Origin: Caulifigura coniformis
GTDB taxonomy: Bacteria > Planctomycetota > Planctomycetia > Planctomycetales > Planctomycetaceae
Reading direction: 5' to 3'
DNA: 64,000 bases
NCBI RefSeq assembly: GCF_007745175.1
Contig: NZ_CP036271.1
Coordinates: forward strand, 4,600,314-4,664,313
The notes under the pieces are model-generated. The model was not told the DNA's origin. It worked only from the letters and a program-made list of their open reading frames with translations, and did not search any database. Positions 62,401-64,000 of this stretch are shown here, in pieces; the first letter of the stretch is position 1, and every line of letters starts with the position of its first letter. The position numbers and the translations under genes are program-made.

Positions 62401-64000
62401 GCCGAAATGACGCGGCAGGCAGCCGTGGTGCGACGGGCAATTCCCGAGGCGCCACGCGTCCAGATCGATGCCGTCCTGGGCGGCGGAAAAGAAGGCATGC
62501 TCCAGCCGATCGAACCGGTCGAATTGGTCCATCGGTCGGGCCAGCCGCAGTTCCGGATCCAGGGAAGTATCGAAGCCACCGACAACATCTCCACTGCCCT
62601 CCTCGAGTTCGGCGGAACGCAGCGGCAGATGGCCGGTTTTCAGCCGGGCGCGAGCCGGATGTTCAAGTTTGACGAATTGCTGACCATTCCCCCCGGAACG
62701 ACCTCCGTTGTCGTCCGTTCGGCCGTCGGCGGGCGGAGCGCGGACCGCACGGTGTCACTCTCCTATCAACCGCAAACGCCCACCATCGCCCGATTCCAAT
62801 CCGACGTCGCTCCCCTCAAACCGCTGCCCGAATCAATCGCCGGGTATCTCGATGGAGTCCTCTTTGAAGGCTATCACGAACAGGTCGTTCTCCTGACGGC
62901 AACACTGCAGGGGGACCTCAGCCAGCACTATTCCGTGGAATTCCTGGCCGACGACCAGAAAATCGAACCTGGCCAGATCCAGATCGACCGGAGCGCCCCC
63001 GCGGAACACGTCCTCACTGCCCGGCTCCCGCTGGCCGGCGGTCGACAGTCGTTCAGCCTCAGGGTGTCGAACGAATGGTCGACAGAGTCATCCTTCCGAC
63101 AGATCGATCTCGAACTGCGCCGGCCTCCGCGCATCGACGAACTCCTCGCTCCCGAACGACTTGCCGGAACGCCGCTTGACGTCGTCGCGAAAGTTCATTC
63201 GGTCCTTCCGTTGCGCTCCGCGCGGCTGATGCTCGATGAGTCGATCGAAGTCCCCAATCTGCGGATCGAGCAGGATGCCTCCGCGCCGGACCGCTGGGTG
63301 ATTTCCGCCGGGAACATTGGACTGGCCGAAGGGGAACACCAGTTTGAGCTCACCGTCGCCAATGATGACGGCGTCTCGCTGCTGCCGGCCCGCAGGGCCG
63401 TCCAGATGGACAAGCCTCCCGTTGCGCCCCCGACTCTGACGATCCTCAGTCCCGCCGCACGCGACGCCTCCCTCACGGTCGCTGCGCCACGCCTCGAAAT
63501 CGAATACCGCATCGATTCCGCCGCCCCCGCCGGCGTTCAGTTTGAAGTTCGCGGTGGGCCCCAGCAGCCCGTCGTCGAGCCCTTTGTCGTTCCTGACACC
63601 GATGTCCCGGCCGGTGGACTCGTGAAGCGGCAGCTCATCGAGCTGTTTGAAGGCGTCAACGAGATTTCCCTCCAGGCACATAACCGGGGAGGCTTCAGCG
63701 ACAAGGCCGTCCTGCGGATTGCTTATGTCCCCGCGGCCGCCACGGTGGAAATCGTCTCCGTCGGCGATCTCAAACCCCGCCTGCGGAACGATGGAACCGG
63801 GTATTTCGACCAGCCGGCCAGCCAGTCGTATCTCCCTTTGAAAGGGCGCGTCAAGCTCCACGACCCGGCCATGGCGAAGCGCCCTCTGTCCGCCCGCATC
63901 TGGGTCAATCTGTTCAAGCTCCCGACCGTGCCCGTCGTATTCGACGAGAAGGAGCCCGGCATCGGCACATTCTCGACGGACGTCGTTTTCAACCGGGACA
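59455..64000 (+). CDS. Secreted WD40/PDZ protein, 3' end outside window
   Basis: The frame from ATG 59455 is open to the right edge, more than 1515 codons with no stop, so the gene is partial. It has a signal peptide (SVLRLAAVLIATFPWSASA), WD40 repeats (SGLAFSRDGNTLYASGWDKAVLVWN, TLSLSPDGQWLAVGG, AVAFVRG, VRLWNVTTGAQV, SVSFSADGRMLVSTGDDRVVSVWTL), then a PDZ-like domain (LPLKVGDEIVGVL...YALALEPGTPLDMTIRRNG near 61380-61520). Many beta-sandwich segments follow. It starts 126 bp after the kinase gene, on the same strand. A long periplasmic or surface scaffold working with the T6SS island is likely, but no direct proof is visible. Confidence 0.85.
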   Translation, partial: MSALPTRSVLRLAAVLIATFPWSASAQSVLPPGDKTPHLRLETGGPRSYVSGLAFSRDGNTLYASGWDKAVLVWNQAADGRFEFTPRAALRVPTGAGLYGGLNTLSLSPDGQWLAVGGQGYATGISGQRESGWIVPVGILDVDAQLQQGLIYVFNTADRSTRLLRGHRGPVQAVAFVRGASKTPLLVSVAEERTDTSSDFQPVVRLWNVTTGAQVAELKSFSTAAASLPSLQGFRPGLAAWSFGDSPKQTRVALAWGDDQFRIWDVATGQVASAASSQNVLAVLPLDDQSARVFTGAHASVGTWQLGAALATAGKSLKKEQFLAAPAPSVNGKVQNLAAAAALIPSQGGAPPRIACVVTHYLPGNQGEYRLLLFEAGRTLKLLGEVPLGWTGGIRQVAVAASPDGTRLALAGSDRDEIEVHLVSDLLNRRANRGQVLASAGLIFQDAEFVQADGAWGLKLSPEAQNTGSIVADFRNRTLELAAPRWTSARADEAGWSIKPAATGKLRVDGPGTSNIEITLDTGFTPTCQAVIPASKFCPVPLAAVGSQFRGQPRLQLFRADTGESLRWCVGHTEKLNSVSFSADGRMLVSTGDDRVVSVWTLTDLAGNTLGKHGRIAGLAVDVRDNKLIVRSAPPELPLKVGDEIVGVLRSREIIGVRTAKELYEYALALEPGTPLDMTIRRNGATQTVTCPVAQAIDEVKPLFSLFVSPSANGREWQWIGWHPLGNFDSRGEDVDGWLGWQFNTGDLERPARYAAIGDYRDTFYRRDLLAQLIDAQKLVAATVKEDPRLSIWLEDAEGNVLSTQSDSFPRVSSGNLRVHAEVTGVPMKSVQSLAVSLDDSPVGTLQPSSDGHWTADLSQLRWQRGRRRISVKLKTGQREVTQLVRVQYTPAAPKLRWQPAWSPAAEIRENEVAVEATIQPATEPFEARLLIHRPGTAEPTVLKTWSGAEELAIREPVSIAPGENRLELEVWNQGTSAAERPAEMTRQAAVVRRAIPEAPRVQIDAVLGGGKEGMLQPIEPVELVHRSGQPQFRIQGSIEATDNISTALLEFGGTQRQMAGFQPGASRMFKFDELLTIPPGTTSVVVRSAVGGRSADRTVSLSYQPQTPTIARFQSDVAPLKPLPESIAGYLDGVLFEGYHEQVVLLTATLQGDLSQHYSVEFLADDQKIEPGQIQIDRSAPAEHVLTARLPLAGGRQSFSLRVSNEWSTESSFRQIDLELRRPPRIDELLAPERLAGTPLDVVAKVHSVLPLRSARLMLDESIEVPNLRIEQDASAPDRWVISAGNIGLAEGEHQFELTVANDDGVSLLPARRAVQMDKPPVAPPTLTILSPAARDASLTVAAPRLEIEYRIDSAAPAGVQFEVRGGPQQPVVEPFVVPDTDVPAGGLVKRQLIELFEGVNEISLQAHNRGGFSDKAVLRIAYVPAAATVEIVSVGDLKPRLRNDGTGYFDQPASQSYLPLKGRVKLHDPAMAKRPLSARIWVNLFKLPTVPVVFDEKEPGIGTFSTDVVFNRD

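Noticed and set aside
1-64000. tRNA, rRNA or CRISPR arrays
   Set aside because: No cloverleaf, rRNA-like sequence or regularly spaced repeat was seen by eye; only the 15-bp repeat in the protein at 33792 is tandem.

Overview
The window looks like a high-GC Planctomycetes chromosome. Two DUF1559 proteins (pilin-like N-terminus with a C-terminal H-X9-DG motif), a giant multidomain cytochrome/heme-binding-type secreted protein, a PEP-CTERM protein, a Ser/Thr kinase fused to a sulfatase-modifying-factor-like domain and a large secreted WD40/PDZ protein all point to that phylum. I see no tRNA, rRNA or CRISPR array.

Positions 1-11000 form a small export and metal-uptake region. It opens with an FtsX-type permease (cut by the left edge) and its ATPase. 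A PepSY membrane protein and a secreted partner follow on the minus strand. After them come a DUF1559 protein, an orphan siderophore-type binding protein, two alpha/beta hydrolases (one siderophore-esterase-like), and a second PepSY-DUF2271-DUF4198 set. Palindromic 7-1-7 sites upstream of the first PepSY gene resemble Fur boxes.

Positions 11000-24300 are mixed housekeeping: a frameshifted integrase relic, a K+ channel with two RCK domains, a second DUF1559 gene, a cobalamin riboswitch in front of a DUF4465/PEP-CTERM protein, a possible RuvC-like gene, the methionine block metR (divergent)-metE-metF, and an MscS-type channel with a long coiled-coil periplasmic region. Positions 24346-30523 hold a 1719-residue fusion (ThuA, discoidin-like, SGNH, propeller, cupredoxin, cytochrome c) convergent with a DapA-family gene.

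Positions 30900-64000 are a divergent type VI secretion (T6SS) island. The minus strand carries tssL and tssK, two related outer-membrane-barrel-like proteins and a Cys-rich protein with tandem YHS-like modules. The plus strand carries clpV, vgrG, an FHA protein, a PAAR tip, then giant membrane protein 1, a short TssM-like protein without a P-loop, giant membrane protein 2 (with a von Willebrand A domain), a Ser/Thr kinase-FGE fusion and a secreted WD40/PDZ protein that runs off the right edge. The giants flank the TssM-like gene, are paralogous, and begin with caspase-like folds whose catalytic Cys is replaced. Sheath, tube and baseplate genes (tssB, tssC, hcp, tssE, tssF, tssG, tssA) are not in the window and may lie beyond 64000. 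This island is the best candidate for an undescribed system.
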